Assembly (NCBI GenBank): GCA_934678955.1
Contig: CAKUSI010000214.1
Location: 1 to 6,524 of the forward strand
DNA: 6,524 nucleotides
Reading direction: 5' to 3'
Source: an uncultured Austwickia sp.
Lineage (GTDB): Bacteria; Actinomycetota; Actinomycetes; Actinomycetales; Dermatophilaceae
Part shown: piece after piece, positions 1-5,508 of the stretch
How the letters are laid out: the number at the start of each line of letters is the position of its first letter
How positions within the stretch are numbered: position 1 is the stretch's first letter
The notes under the pieces: model-generated
What the model was told of the DNA's origin: nothing
Seen by the model: the letters and a program-made list of their open reading frames with translations, nothing else
Databases searched by the model: none
Translations under genes and position numbers: made by a program

Positions 1-9
1 CCTCACGAG

Positions 10-414
10 TCAAGCCCTCCCCGGTCCTACACAACTTTCGAACCGAGTGGTCTCACCCCAGGCTGGCACGGAGGGGCCGGCCTCGAACCGCTCCTGCCCG
101 ATCAAGAAGGGCAGCGTGGTCACTGGCCGGCCGAAAGTGTTCATGACGGATCTGACACCGCGCCAGAGGTCGAGGTTCGAGAGCCTCGGCGACCGGTGCA
201 TGAGGGCTACCAGGGTGTCCGCGACGTCGGCGGCCTCGTCGTCGTCGCTACTACCTCGCACCAGCGATTGGATGCGCCGATAGAACCGGTCGGTTCCCTG
301 CCAGCGGAGCACTGCCCGACGCTCGTCCTCGGTGAGCGACCGTGCGATCGGAGCGAAGGCACGATCGAGACGATCCCGTGGGTGGAGACGGGGTGGGACG
401 ATGACAGATCCTCT
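10..414 (-). pseudogene. Remnant resembling N-terminal half of an ADP-ribosyltransferase (ART) domain
   Basis: The frame is open from a TAG at 415-417 to a TGA at 10-12, and its only usable start is a GTG at 310-312 (100 residues). The recognisable pattern begins before that GTG: the frame reads SLTEDERRAVLRW, then RFYRRIQSLVRG, a helical stretch, and LWRGVRS at residues 49-55 counted from the GTG. Bacterial ART domains of the R-S-E class show this order, with a LTxEER-like opening and a (Y/W)RG motif whose Arg binds NAD+. The Ser-Thr-Ser and Glu catalytic motifs that should follow are missing: after LIGQ at residues 70-73 the frame degenerates and stops. No ribosome binding site stands out. 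I infer a fragment truncated at both ends and probably inactive. The family call rests on motif resemblance only. It shares its frame with the remnant at 442-618, so both may come from one ancestral gene. Confidence 0.35.
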
Positions 415-441
415 CTAGGCTTCCCCTGGGCTCGCGTCTGG

Positions 442-618
442 TCAGAATGAGGGTGGCCACAGGCCCCGGAGGGCGGCGGCGGTGTGGTGGCTGATGTATG
501 AACCGCGCGGTGCCCGTGAGATCGTCTGCTGGGCGCGCTGGTAGCGGTCGTCCAGGTATTCCCTGGTGACGTACAGGTCGGTGACAAGCGGTCCGGGCGG
601 CGTAGTGCTGGGGAGCAT
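442..618 (-). pseudogene. N-terminal remnant resembling AbiEi-antitoxin/DUF559-type protein
   Basis: An ATG at 616-618 opens a 58-codon frame ending in TGA at 442-444. The second half reads VTREYLDDRYQRAQQ, then SYISHHTAAALRGLWPP. The phrase (I/L)SHHTAAxLxGLWxP is typical of actinobacterial proteins annotated as AbiEi-family antitoxin domain or DUF559, where it follows an N-terminal winged helix and precedes a nuclease-like or antitoxin domain. Here the frame ends right after it, so the rest of such a protein is absent. No clear ribosome binding site precedes the ATG, and the frame stays open further upstream into repeat R1. The TGA at 442, eight codons and a TAG at 415 separate it, in the same frame, from the ART-like remnant downstream. 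I read it as a broken gene; a very small real protein cannot be excluded. Confidence 0.3.
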
Positions 619-644
619 GAGACCACGTTGGCTGGCCGTCGTGC

Positions 645-815
645 CGATGACCAGGGTCTTCGCGGCGCGTGTGGATGACGGGTGCGCCGCGTGGGGGTGT
701 GGATGGCGGTACGAGTCCTGCGCACCGCGACGCCGTGGGCCTGCCCGATTCCGGGGTGGGGACGGGCGCGGTTCGTTCACGTCGAGACAGGGGATCTGGC
801 ACCTCCCTGGGGGAG
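645..815 (+). repeat. Dispersed repeat R1, copy 1
   Basis: This stretch aligns with 2251-2421 in the same orientation. Bases 695-815 match 2301-2421 closely, with only a handful of mismatches in the first ~76 nt and one 1-nt indel compensated elsewhere. Bases 645-694 match 2251-2300 more loosely, at roughly 70% by eye. Both copies end in a small hairpin, CTCCC (803-807) and GGGAG (811-815). A related but diverged version of the right end occurs at 4931-4972. In copy 1 the sequence continues into hairpin element 1. All reading frames are similarly preserved, so I see no sign that the repeat is coding. Confidence 0.75.
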
Positions 816-840
816 AGTTCGTGCCTTGTGTCGCCTTTCG

Positions 841-894
841 TGCCGTGGCGCGAGATGCGTACGCTCGTCGCCCCTCACACGGAGCGCCACGGCA
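841..894 (+). repeat. Hairpin element, copy 1 (11-bp arms, 32-nt inner segment)
   Basis: Left arm TGCCGTGGCGC (841-851) is the perfect reverse complement of the right arm at 884-894. The 32-nt inner segment (852-883) starts GAG and contains GCGTACGCTCGTCGCC. It matches the inner segments of the copies at 4972-5029 and 5400-5455 at 21 and 22 of 32 positions respectively. GAG at 852-854 could pair with CTC at 874-876 as an internal sub-hairpin. It lies just downstream of R1 and its right arm is the first unit of the tandem array that follows. Confidence 0.8.
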
Positions 895-1019
895 GGGGAG
901 ATCGTCCGCAGTGGGGACTCTGCGCCGGATGGGACCTTGACGCCACGGCAGGGGAGATCGTCCGCATTGGGGACTCTGCGCCGGATGGGACCTTGACGCC
1001 ACGGCACGGAAGGTCATCC
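885..1019 (+). repeat. Tandem 56-bp repeat, two full units plus a partial third
   Basis: Units at 885-940 and 941-996 are 55/56 identical, differing only at 911 (G) versus 967 (T). A third unit starts at 997 with CGCCACGGCAC and diverges after about 12 bases. Each unit begins with the right-arm sequence of the hairpin element, so the array looks like repeated duplication of 'right arm plus tail'. Diverged forms of the same tail follow right arms at 4801 and 5055. A period of 56 is not a multiple of three, so the array shifts reading frame and is not a coding repeat. Confidence 0.9.
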
Positions 1020-1065
1020 GGGGGCCTATCACCGCCGCGACTCCGGACCGGCTCTGTGGGTGGAG

Positions 1066-1404
1066 CTACGCCCACGCGTCGCGCTCAACGCTCCACACCT
1101 TGCCAGCGGCCCCGCCCGTGAGCACCGGGTCAGAGAAGCCGATGACGATGGCAAGCACCGACGCGAACTGCTCGGGCAGGTGGTCGGAGTTGCTGCGACG
1201 ACGCCAACGTAGCCAGCGCGACTGACCGAGCTCCGCGTATCTGTCGAGCACTTCGCCGAGCGGCCTGATCGTGGCGTTGCGATGGCTCGCGACCGCGGCG
1301 ATCGCTTGGAGCAGCTCCTGGGTCGGGCGACCGGTGCGCCGGGCCTGACTCTGTAGGTCGAGGTAGGCGTCGTCCGCCGGCGTTCCTCTCCTCGGCCGGC
1401 TCAC
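1066..1404 (-). pseudogene. abiEii: AbiEii-type toxin (nucleotidyltransferase) with internal in-frame deletion
   Basis: Toxin partner of the AbiE type IV toxin-antitoxin system. The GTG start (1402-1404) overlaps the TGA of abiEi as GTGA, the usual translational coupling in this operon; the stop is TAG at 1066-1068. The 112-residue product carries a typical AbiEii N-terminus (residues 1-33, SRPRRGTPADDAYLDL to TGRPTQELLQ). This joins directly to a typical C-terminus: TIRPLGEVLDRYAELGQ near residues 45-61, DHLPEQFASVLAIVIGFSDP near 74-93, and GKVWSVERDAW near the end. Family members are usually well over 250 residues. The central nucleotidyltransferase core, with its GG(T/V)-type loop and DxD metal ligands, is missing. 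The junction falls near 1305, after LLQ. The toxin should therefore be catalytically dead although the frame is intact. A stable small protein of unknown role remains possible. Confidence 0.8.
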
Positions 1405-1985
1405 AGAAGGATCTCCAGGGTCGCGCGAAGCGTCGACTGCACGCGCGGGAACGACTGCGCCAGAGCGAGCAGCTCCGACGGCTGCCCACCTTGGCGCAAC
1501 CATCGCTTGAGTGCCTCGTTGGCGAGGTCCGCCCCTTCGATGTGACGCATCCGGAAGGCGTCGATGATGCTTCGCTCAGCGGAGTAGAGCCCGAGGGTCC
1601 GGTGACCGTCGATGACGAGGCTGCCTCGACCCAGATCGAAAGTGTCGGGGTCGAAGTGCCGCCACGCGACGGGGGTTGTCGTTTGCGGGGCCCAGGAGCC
1701 ACGCGGGATCGCAATGTCGATCTCGGCGGGGATGTCGTCGATTAACTCATGACGAGTGAGGGCGGAGCGCAGACATAGCGTCGCCCGCGGCGCCTTGCCT
1801 GCAATCTCGGCCAGTTCCTCATCGCCCAGCCAGTCGCTCTTGCGATAGAGCCCGCGCGCCAGGGCGATGATGCTGCCGTCGCCGACCAGACGGCGGAGCT
1901 GGCGCTCGCTGATATGGCAGAGGGCCTCTGAGTATCGGAAGGTACCGGGCAGACTGGCGAGCAACTCGTCACTCGTCGGAGTCAT
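1401..1985 (-). CDS. abiEi: AbiEi-family antitoxin and transcriptional autoregulator
   Basis: A 194-residue protein of the AbiEi family. In AbiE type IV systems it neutralises AbiEii without forming a stable complex and represses its own operon by binding inverted repeats in the promoter. Residues ~5-48 form the winged-helix DNA-binding domain (LLASLPGTFRYSEAL, ISERQLRRLVGDGSII, ALARGLYR). The rest is the antitoxin domain, with CLRSALTRHEL at 71-81, IAIPRGSW at 91-98, LGLYSAERSIIDAFRMRH at 131-148 and a C-terminal helical region ending LRATLEILL. The ATG at 1983-1985 is supported by purine-rich AGGGGG/GAGG just upstream and by the wHTH beginning close to it. Length and motifs look complete. 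It overlaps the toxin gene by 4 bp, but that toxin is deleted, so this is an antitoxin without an active partner here. The possible operator is at 2013-2035. Confidence 0.9.
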   Translation of the reverse strand: MTPTSDELLASLPGTFRYSEALCHISERQLRRLVGDGSIIALARGLYRKSDWLGDEELAEIAGKAPRATLCLRSALTRHELIDDIPAEIDIAIPRGSWAPQTTTPVAWRHFDPDTFDLGRGSLVIDGHRTLGLYSAERSIIDAFRMRHIEGADLANEALKRWLRQGGQPSELLALAQSFPRVQSTLRATLEILL

Positions 1986-2057
1986 GACCTCACCCCCTGC
2001 GTCGGAGAAACTCTACATCAATGCCTCTAGTGTAGGGGGATCCCGTCGGTCGTTCGA
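1986..2057 (-). promoter_or_regulatory. Putative abiE promoter, operator and ribosome binding site
   Basis: On the coding (minus) strand a purine-rich AGGGGG lies 7 nt before the abiEi ATG and serves as ribosome binding site. An inverted repeat CTACA (2013-2017) and TGTAG (2031-2035), separated by 13 bp, matches the expectation that AbiEi binds inverted repeats upstream of its own gene. TACACT (2034-2029, minus) could be a -10 box and lies inside one arm, so binding would block it. The matching -35 (TCGAAC at 2057-2052) is poor. CTCTA also occurs twice as a direct repeat within the site. The placement is seen; the regulatory role is inferred from the family. Confidence 0.4.
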
Positions 2058-2146
2058 TGGTGTATCACGCTGGGAGACGACGTCCCGGGAGCCCACGTGA
2101 TTCCGGGCGCCCGTGGGTACCAGCACCCGCGCCGGTCGGCGGGACG

Positions 2147-2260
2147 TCACTCCCGCTCCGCGAAGGGTGTTCGCGCGTAGCCGGTGAACTCGTGGCGCCA
2201 GTCGTCGCGCAGCGGTGAGGGGCGTGGTGGCGCGGGTGCGGACGGCGTCTCGTCGGCCAC
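2147..2260 (-). pseudogene. Possible C-terminal tail of a lost gene
   Basis: A GTG at 2258-2260 opens 37 codons ending in TGA at 2147-2149. A proline-rich stretch (SAPAPPRPSP) is followed by LRDDWRHEFTGYARTPFAERE. The second part has a protein-like composition unlike the Arg/Pro/Thr-rich translations of the surrounding non-coding DNA. An in-frame TAG lies a few codons upstream of the GTG. The 5' end lies within the loosely conserved left part of R1 copy 2. I do not recognise the family. It may be the tail of a gene truncated by the repeat, or simply chance. Confidence 0.2.
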
Positions 2261-2421
2261 GGGCTTCGCTGCGCCTGTGGACTACGCCGGCTGCGGGCGG
2301 GGGTGTGGATGAGGGTACGAGTCCTGCGCTCCGCGACGCCGTGGGTCTGCCCGATTCCGGGGTGGGGACGGGCGCGATCTCGTTCACGTCGCGGCGCGGG
2401 ATCTTGGCCCTCCCGGGGGAG
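2251..2421 (+). repeat. Dispersed repeat R1, copy 2
   Basis: Direct-orientation partner of 645-815. The core 2301-2421 is highly similar to 695-815, and 2251-2300 is looser. It ends in the same mini-hairpin, CTCCC (2410-2414) and GGGAG (2417-2421). Unlike copy 1 it does not continue into a long hairpin element; the next base belongs to the antitoxin fragment. The two R1 copies flank the abiE operon as direct repeats about 1.6 kb apart. Confidence 0.75.
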
Positions 2422-2556
2422 CGTCAGGTCTCCAAGATCGAGAACGGAGACCTCGACAGCACCAAGGTCGGCACCATCCGCGGCTATCTTGAGGCGGTCG
2501 GCGGCGAGATGGCGATCGAGTACGTCATCGGAGACGCTCCGGTCCAGGTCGCCTGA
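2419..2556 (+). pseudogene. C-terminal fragment of XRE/HigA-type antitoxin
   Basis: The frame reads ERQVSKIENGDLDSTKVG, then TIRGYLEAVGGEMAIEYVIGD, and ends VQVA and TGA at 2554-2556. This is the characteristic second half of small (~100-residue) XRE-family antitoxins in higA-like pairs: the recognition helix of the HTH (RQVSKIExGDLD), then the conserved (T/V)(I/L)RxYxEAxGG(E/D)(L/M)xIEY segment and a short C-terminal strand. The N-terminal half, including the first HTH helices (typically LTQxQLAERxGV), is absent and replaced by repeat R1. The frame stays open upstream through R1, so a chimeric protein is formally possible, but an antitoxin lacking half its HTH would not fold as usual. No toxin partner is found next to it. 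Family assignment is strong; the non-functional call is inference. Confidence 0.7.
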
Positions 2557-2874
2557 GGTCGAAGGACGCGGCTCGGCAACCTCGGTTGCGCACACGAAGA
2601 TTGAACCGGCACGGGTTGGCTGCCCCATCGTTTTCTGGTTTCACCCGAGGGTTGCCCCCGCAGCGGGTCCAGGAGTGGGATTGGGCAGCGCGCGCACGGC
2701 CTCGGCTGCGAGGTCTCGGCGACTGCGGTGACGGATGCGGTGGCGGTGTGACTCGCTCTTGACGGGGAGCGTCTGGCCGATATCGAGGCGGCCATCCAGC
2801 GGTGCGTGACCTTCCGGGAGCATCTGGACTCACGGGACGGGACAAGCCGACCCAGTCGATCATCACCGTCGTTG
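2557..2874. other. Gene-free stretch with a possible REP-like palindrome
   Basis: I see no convincing gene. A small palindrome CCGC-A-GCGG lies within 2650-2675, in a context (2625-2690) resembling the short dispersed palindromic repeats that produce spurious translations in many genomes; only one copy is visible here. On the plus strand about 2765-2840 reads GERLADIEAAIQRC, then VTFREHLDSRDG, which looks protein-like but has an in-frame TGA just upstream and no family I can name. It may be a small gene remnant. Confidence 0.3.
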
Positions 2875-3114
2875 TCAGGGCCCGGTGCCGACGGTGTTCA
2901 GGTGCGTCGTGAACTCGTCGAGCAGGTGCTCGTCCCAGACCAGGGTGAATCCGAGCTGGCGGCGCAGCCGCAGGTAGTCGGCCACCTGTGTTTCCCAGGC
3001 GGTCAGGGAGGACTTCAGCAGGGCGTTGGCATGTTCGGCCGGGGCGCGGCTGACGGCGACCCCAGTCGGGTCATCGTTGGACAACCACCTGGCTACGCTC
3101 TGTGAAGCGATCAC
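2875..3114 (-). pseudogene. N-terminal fragment of a tyrosine recombinase (phage-type integrase)
   Basis: The frame ends at TGA 2875-2877. Its last ~48 codons (about 3021-2878) read LLKSSLTAWETQVADYLRLRRQLGF, then LVWDEHLLDEFTTHLNTVG. This matches the SAM-like, core-binding N-terminal domain of site-specific tyrosine recombinases from integrated elements, where a short helix is followed by (V/A)xDYLxxRRxLGFxL and a second helix (LLxxFxxxL). The catalytic domain with Arg-His-x-x-Arg-Tyr should follow but is completely absent; the sequence stops and becomes non-coding. The true start is uncertain: a GTG at 3112-3114 is in frame, but residues before LLKSS do not look conserved and may be read-through of non-coding DNA. 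I interpret it as the remains of an integrase gene, a mark of past mobile-element activity. It cannot be active. Confidence 0.55.
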
Positions 3115-3131
3115 GAAGTCGCAGGATTCCT

Positions 3132-3146
3132 CAGCCCTGCGGGCTG
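3132..3146 (-). terminator. Hairpin directly after the protease stop
   Basis: A perfect 6-bp inverted repeat, CAGCCC (3132-3137) and GGGCTG (3141-3146) with a 3-nt loop, abuts the protease TAG. It could end the protease transcript, but no U-tract follows, so a classical intrinsic terminator is not demonstrated. Confidence 0.25.
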
Positions 3147-4259
3147 CTACTGGCGCACGTACCCGCCCCATAGGTCACGAGCGCGCCAGACGTCGGTGAA
3201 GAGCAAGGTGCAGGGGTTCTTTCCGCCTCCTCCACCACCGCTGATGATGCCGTGAGCGATGACTCCGCTAGTTGAGTTGCGGGTGTACACGGGACCGCCC
3301 GAGTCGCCGCCCTTCACGCAGATGCCTGGCTTGGTCGCCGTGGCAACGTTGCGCACCCAGGTACCGTCGACGTACCGCTGATCGGTGAAGACCCCGGTCA
3401 CCTTCCACCCGCAGAGTTCGCCCGTCGTGGTGCCGCCGGTGCAGTAGTTTGTGTCGCCAGAGTGAGTGAAGGCGACGCCCTGGATGGTTCTCATTGTCGC
3501 CGACCCTGGAGGGCCCACGTAGATCTGATTCGAGGATCCTCCACTGTAGGAGGTGGTGACCAGGGCGAGGTCTCCCATCGGCGGGCGGCCGCGCACGGCC
3601 ACAGTCCCCACGCCGAGGTTCCAGTTCTCTCGATCGCCGCTCGTGGTGGAGCCCATCGTCTTGACTGACGTGGACGTCCTGCCGCCATTGGGCACGCAGT
3701 GGCCAGCGGTGAGGATGTGGCGGTAGGTCCCGATCTTGTATGGGAACCCTGTCGTGCAGGTACGCACCGCAGATCCGTCGAAGGTGGTGATCCGTGCACC
3801 TCCGGACCAGGGCGACGTGTCGCCGTTCCGACTCTTGGCGGGGTTGGGAAGGGAGTTGCCCGCATCGGGTGACAGGACGGCACGGACGTGAGTGGTGCCG
3901 AGGCGGCCCTGAAGGGTCTTGGTGAGGGCCGCCACATCGCGGTCGACCTCGACGAGGACATGACCTGTAGCGGGATCGATACGCACGGATCGCGCGGATG
4001 CGAAGGTCTTGGCGTCGCTGGCCAGGGCCTGGGTCACTCGGGTCTTCAGCGCAAACTGATCCGATGAGAGGAGGCTGACTTGGGCGCTGTATGCAGACAG
4101 GACCGCGGGGTTCGCTGCGGGATCGTCGGGGTCCGCGATCGCGGGGCTGACTGATGTCACCGATAGCTGGTGAGCAGCGCCTGCTGTGCCAGAAGTCACG
4201 ACGAGTGCCATCGAGGAGCCGAAGAGGAGGAGGCCGGTGAGAATCGACCGAGAACGCAT
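3147..4259 (-). CDS. Secreted trypsin-like serine protease (S1 family, streptogrisin-like fold)
   Basis: A 370-residue exported endopeptidase. Residues 1-~29 are a Sec signal peptide: MRSR, hydrophobic ILTGLLLFGSSMALVV, and an Ala-rich cleavage zone ending TAGAA. Residues ~30-150 have no catalytic motif and probably form a propeptide, as is usual in actinobacterial S1 proteases. The chymotrypsin-fold catalytic domain spans ~150-370 with a complete triad: His187 in LTAGHC, Asp230 in GDLAL and Ser320 in GGDSGGP. Six cysteines, C168/C188, C273/C283 and C314/C350, suit three disulfides, supporting action outside the cell. A run of six Gly (341-346) sits just before C350, unusual for a loop near the S1 pocket. 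The ATG at 4257-4259 is preceded by GAGAGG at good spacing. No partner gene adjoins it. Substrate is unknown; roles in nutrition or host-protein degradation are inference. Confidence 0.93.
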   Translation of the reverse strand: MRSRSILTGLLLFGSSMALVVTSGTAGAAHQLSVTSVSPAIADPDDPAANPAVLSAYSAQVSLLSSDQFALKTRVTQALASDAKTFASARSVRIDPATGHVLVEVDRDVAALTKTLQGRLGTTHVRAVLSPDAGNSLPNPAKSRNGDTSPWSGGARITTFDGSAVRTCTTGFPYKIGTYRHILTAGHCVPNGGRTSTSVKTMGSTTSGDRENWNLGVGTVAVRGRPPMGDLALVTTSYSGGSSNQIYVGPPGSATMRTIQGVAFTHSGDTNYCTGGTTTGELCGWKVTGVFTDQRYVDGTWVRNVATATKPGICVKGGDSGGPVYTRNSTSGVIAHGIISGGGGGGKNPCTLLFTDVWRARDLWGGYVRQ

Positions 4260-4332
4260 GAAAACACCTCTCGCTGAGGACCATCGCTTGCGTCTACGAC
4301 AAGAGGTACCCGGCGGGGCGATTATTGATCAA
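4260..4332 (-). promoter_or_regulatory. Protease ribosome binding site and possible promoter/operator
   Basis: On the minus strand GAGAGG lies 7 nt before the protease ATG, a good Shine-Dalgarno match. About 65 nt upstream an A/T-rich patch stands out from the GC-rich surroundings. It contains the perfect palindrome TTGATCAA (4325-4332), whose TTGATC half could be a -35 box, with TACCTC 18 nt downstream as a weak -10. Alternatively the palindrome is a repressor site. The RBS is well supported; the promoter is speculative. Confidence 0.35.
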
Positions 4333-4754
4333 CCGTCCAGCGCCCCCGGACGAGAGCCGCAGATCCCCGTTCGCGGTCGCGCGCTGGCGCGGCGGGCATT
4401 GTGTCGCGCGTGCAAAACCGTCAGGACCGTGTCGGGATGGCTTCGCAGTCCACCGCCGCGAGCACGACCTGCGCCCGTGGCAGCGTGCCGCCTCCGGTAC
4501 GGGCAGGCGTGTGAGCGGCAAGCCAGCTCGTCCGCGCACCTCCCGGCGACGACCATGCCTACTCTTGTTGCGTCCCCACGAACACCTGGGCACCTCCGGG
4601 GGCTCGGACCCGTATCGCCGCTGACGCTGCACTTCCGATAGTTGAAGTGGCCCGGATGAACGCTCCCGCCAACCGCAGCTCCGGCACGTCCGACGCCGGC
4701 AGACAGCGTCACCGGGGGGGAAAGGCCCGCGTGTGGCTGCGCGCATGCGGCTTG
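4333..4754. other. Gene-free interval upstream of the protease
   Basis: No credible gene in either strand. Long open frames here are low-complexity (Arg, Pro, Ala, Gly and Ser rich), lack recognisable motifs and ribosome binding sites, and overlap one another in several frames, as expected for high-GC non-coding DNA. The interval ends at the first right-hand hairpin element. Confidence 0.5.
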
Positions 4755-4812
4755 TGTGCCGTGGCGCGAGGTTCGTACGTTGCCTCGCCCTCGTACGCAG
4801 CGCCACGGCACA
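4755..4812 (+). repeat. Hairpin element, copy 2 (13-bp arms, 32-nt inner segment)
   Basis: Left arm TGTGCCGTGGCGC (4755-4767) and right arm GCGCCACGGCACA (4800-4812) are perfect reverse complements around 32 nt (4768-4799). The inner segment begins GAGG and contains TTCGTACGTTGCCTCGCCC, aligned with the other copies. GAGG (4768-4771) can pair with CCTC (4783-4786). The right arm is followed by a diverged copy of the tail module: 4827-4849 matches 5083-5105 with one mismatch over 23 bp. Confidence 0.85.
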
Positions 4813-4930
4813 ACTACCTTTCCGCTGATGGGCTCGGCGTCCGGGGCCGCGCGGAGCGGCGCTACACGGGGCCTCTTGCGATGTGGGGTTCGGCGTTGGT
4901 CGGGGATCTCGGCGGCTGGTGACCTGGCTT

Positions 4931-5029
4931 TTGGCCCTCCCCGGGGCGAGCTCGTGCCTCGTCTTACGTTTCGTGCCGTGGCGCAGGGTGCGTACATTCG
5001 TCGCCGTTCGTGTGGAGCGCCACGGCACG
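4931..5029 (+). repeat. Hairpin element, copy 3, with R1-like upstream module
   Basis: Left arm CGTGCCGTGGCGC (4972-4984) and right arm GCGCCACGGCACG (5017-5029) are perfect reverse complements around 32 nt (4985-5016) containing GCGTACATTCGTCGCC. Upstream, 4931-4971 aligns with the R1 end and linker of copy 1 (about 797-840): TTGGCCCTCCCC, a CTC/GAG mini-hairpin, then (C/T)TCGTGCCT and a CGTTTC-like run into the left arm. The context of copies 1 and 3 is therefore conserved over about 100 bp, showing a larger modular element. Confidence 0.85.
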
Positions 5030-5053
5030 GAAAAGCTGCCGGCCGGGCCCCGC

Positions 5054-5105
5054 GCGCCACGGCACGGGGACTCATCCCGGGTGATGTGCTCGGCGTCCGG
5101 GGCCG
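5054..5105 (+). repeat. Orphan right arm plus tail module
   Basis: GCGCCACGGCACG recurs at 5054-5066 without a second left arm, 37 bp after the right arm of copy 3, and continues into the tail module: 5083-5105 shares 22 of 23 bases with 4827-4849. It corresponds to the unit tandemly duplicated at 885-996. Beyond it, 5106-5350 holds no gene or clear repeat. Confidence 0.65.
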
Positions 5106-5399
5106 TTTTGAGCTTCGCGGCACGGACGGTCCTCCGTGCTGGGGCCATCGGGCGGACTTCGGAGGCCTGGACGCGACGTTTGGGTGAACTTCCTTGGTCC
5201 TGAGGTTTTTTCGAGTGGTTGGTGCTTGTTCCCTGTGAGGGCGTGAGTTATGTTCGCCGCAAGCGGTGCTGGGGAGATGTGCGCCGTGGGGGAGTGCGAG
5301 GGGGTTTTCCGGGCGTTAGCTTCGTTGTCCGATTGCGGCGGGCGTGGACGGGTTTCCGTGGCGTCACTTGCGGTGTCGGGTCGCCTGCGTGGGGCACGG

Positions 5400-5455
5400 G
5401 TACCGCGGCACGAGGGGCGTCCGTTCGTCGCCTCGGGCGCGAAGTGCCGCGGTAC
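5400..5455 (+). repeat. Hairpin element, copy 4 (variant stem)
   Basis: Left arm GTACCGCGGCAC (5400-5411) and right arm GTGCCGCGGTAC (5444-5455) are perfect reverse complements around a 32-nt inner segment (5412-5443). That segment starts GAGG, contains GCGTCCGTTCGTCGCC and matches copy 1 at 22 of 32 positions. The stem differs from copies 1-3 at three pairs, each compensated on the opposite arm. GAGG can also pair with the internal CCTC. Confidence 0.85.
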
Positions 5456-5508
5456 GGATCAGTTTGCGTGGCGTCGCTTGCGGTTCGGGTCGTCTTCGTG
5501 GGGGACGG

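Noticed and set aside
885..1019. Tandem 56-bp repeat as a CRISPR array
   Set aside because: The whole 56-bp unit is repeated, including what would be the spacer. There are only two full units and no cas gene.
2806..3105. Plus-strand open frame antisense to the integrase fragment
   Set aside because: The minus strand of the same region encodes a recognisable recombinase domain. The plus frame has no motif and is explained as its shadow, apart from a short unexplained stretch before 2840.
3268..4284. Alternative 338-codon frame over the protease gene
   Set aside because: Frame-shifted shadow of the protease, which has a signal peptide, a full catalytic triad, paired cysteines and a ribosome binding site.
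4294..5148. Long minus-strand open frames (284 and 264 codons) overlapping each other
   Set aside because: They cover hairpins 2 and 3. Similarity between repeat copies is present in all frames alike and stems are constrained as palindromes, so DNA structure and not protein is conserved. No domain or ribosome binding site is seen.
5180..5215. Intrinsic terminator before the T-run at about 5205-5210
   Set aside because: The stem before the T-tract is at best three or four imperfect pairs and no gene ends upstream of it.
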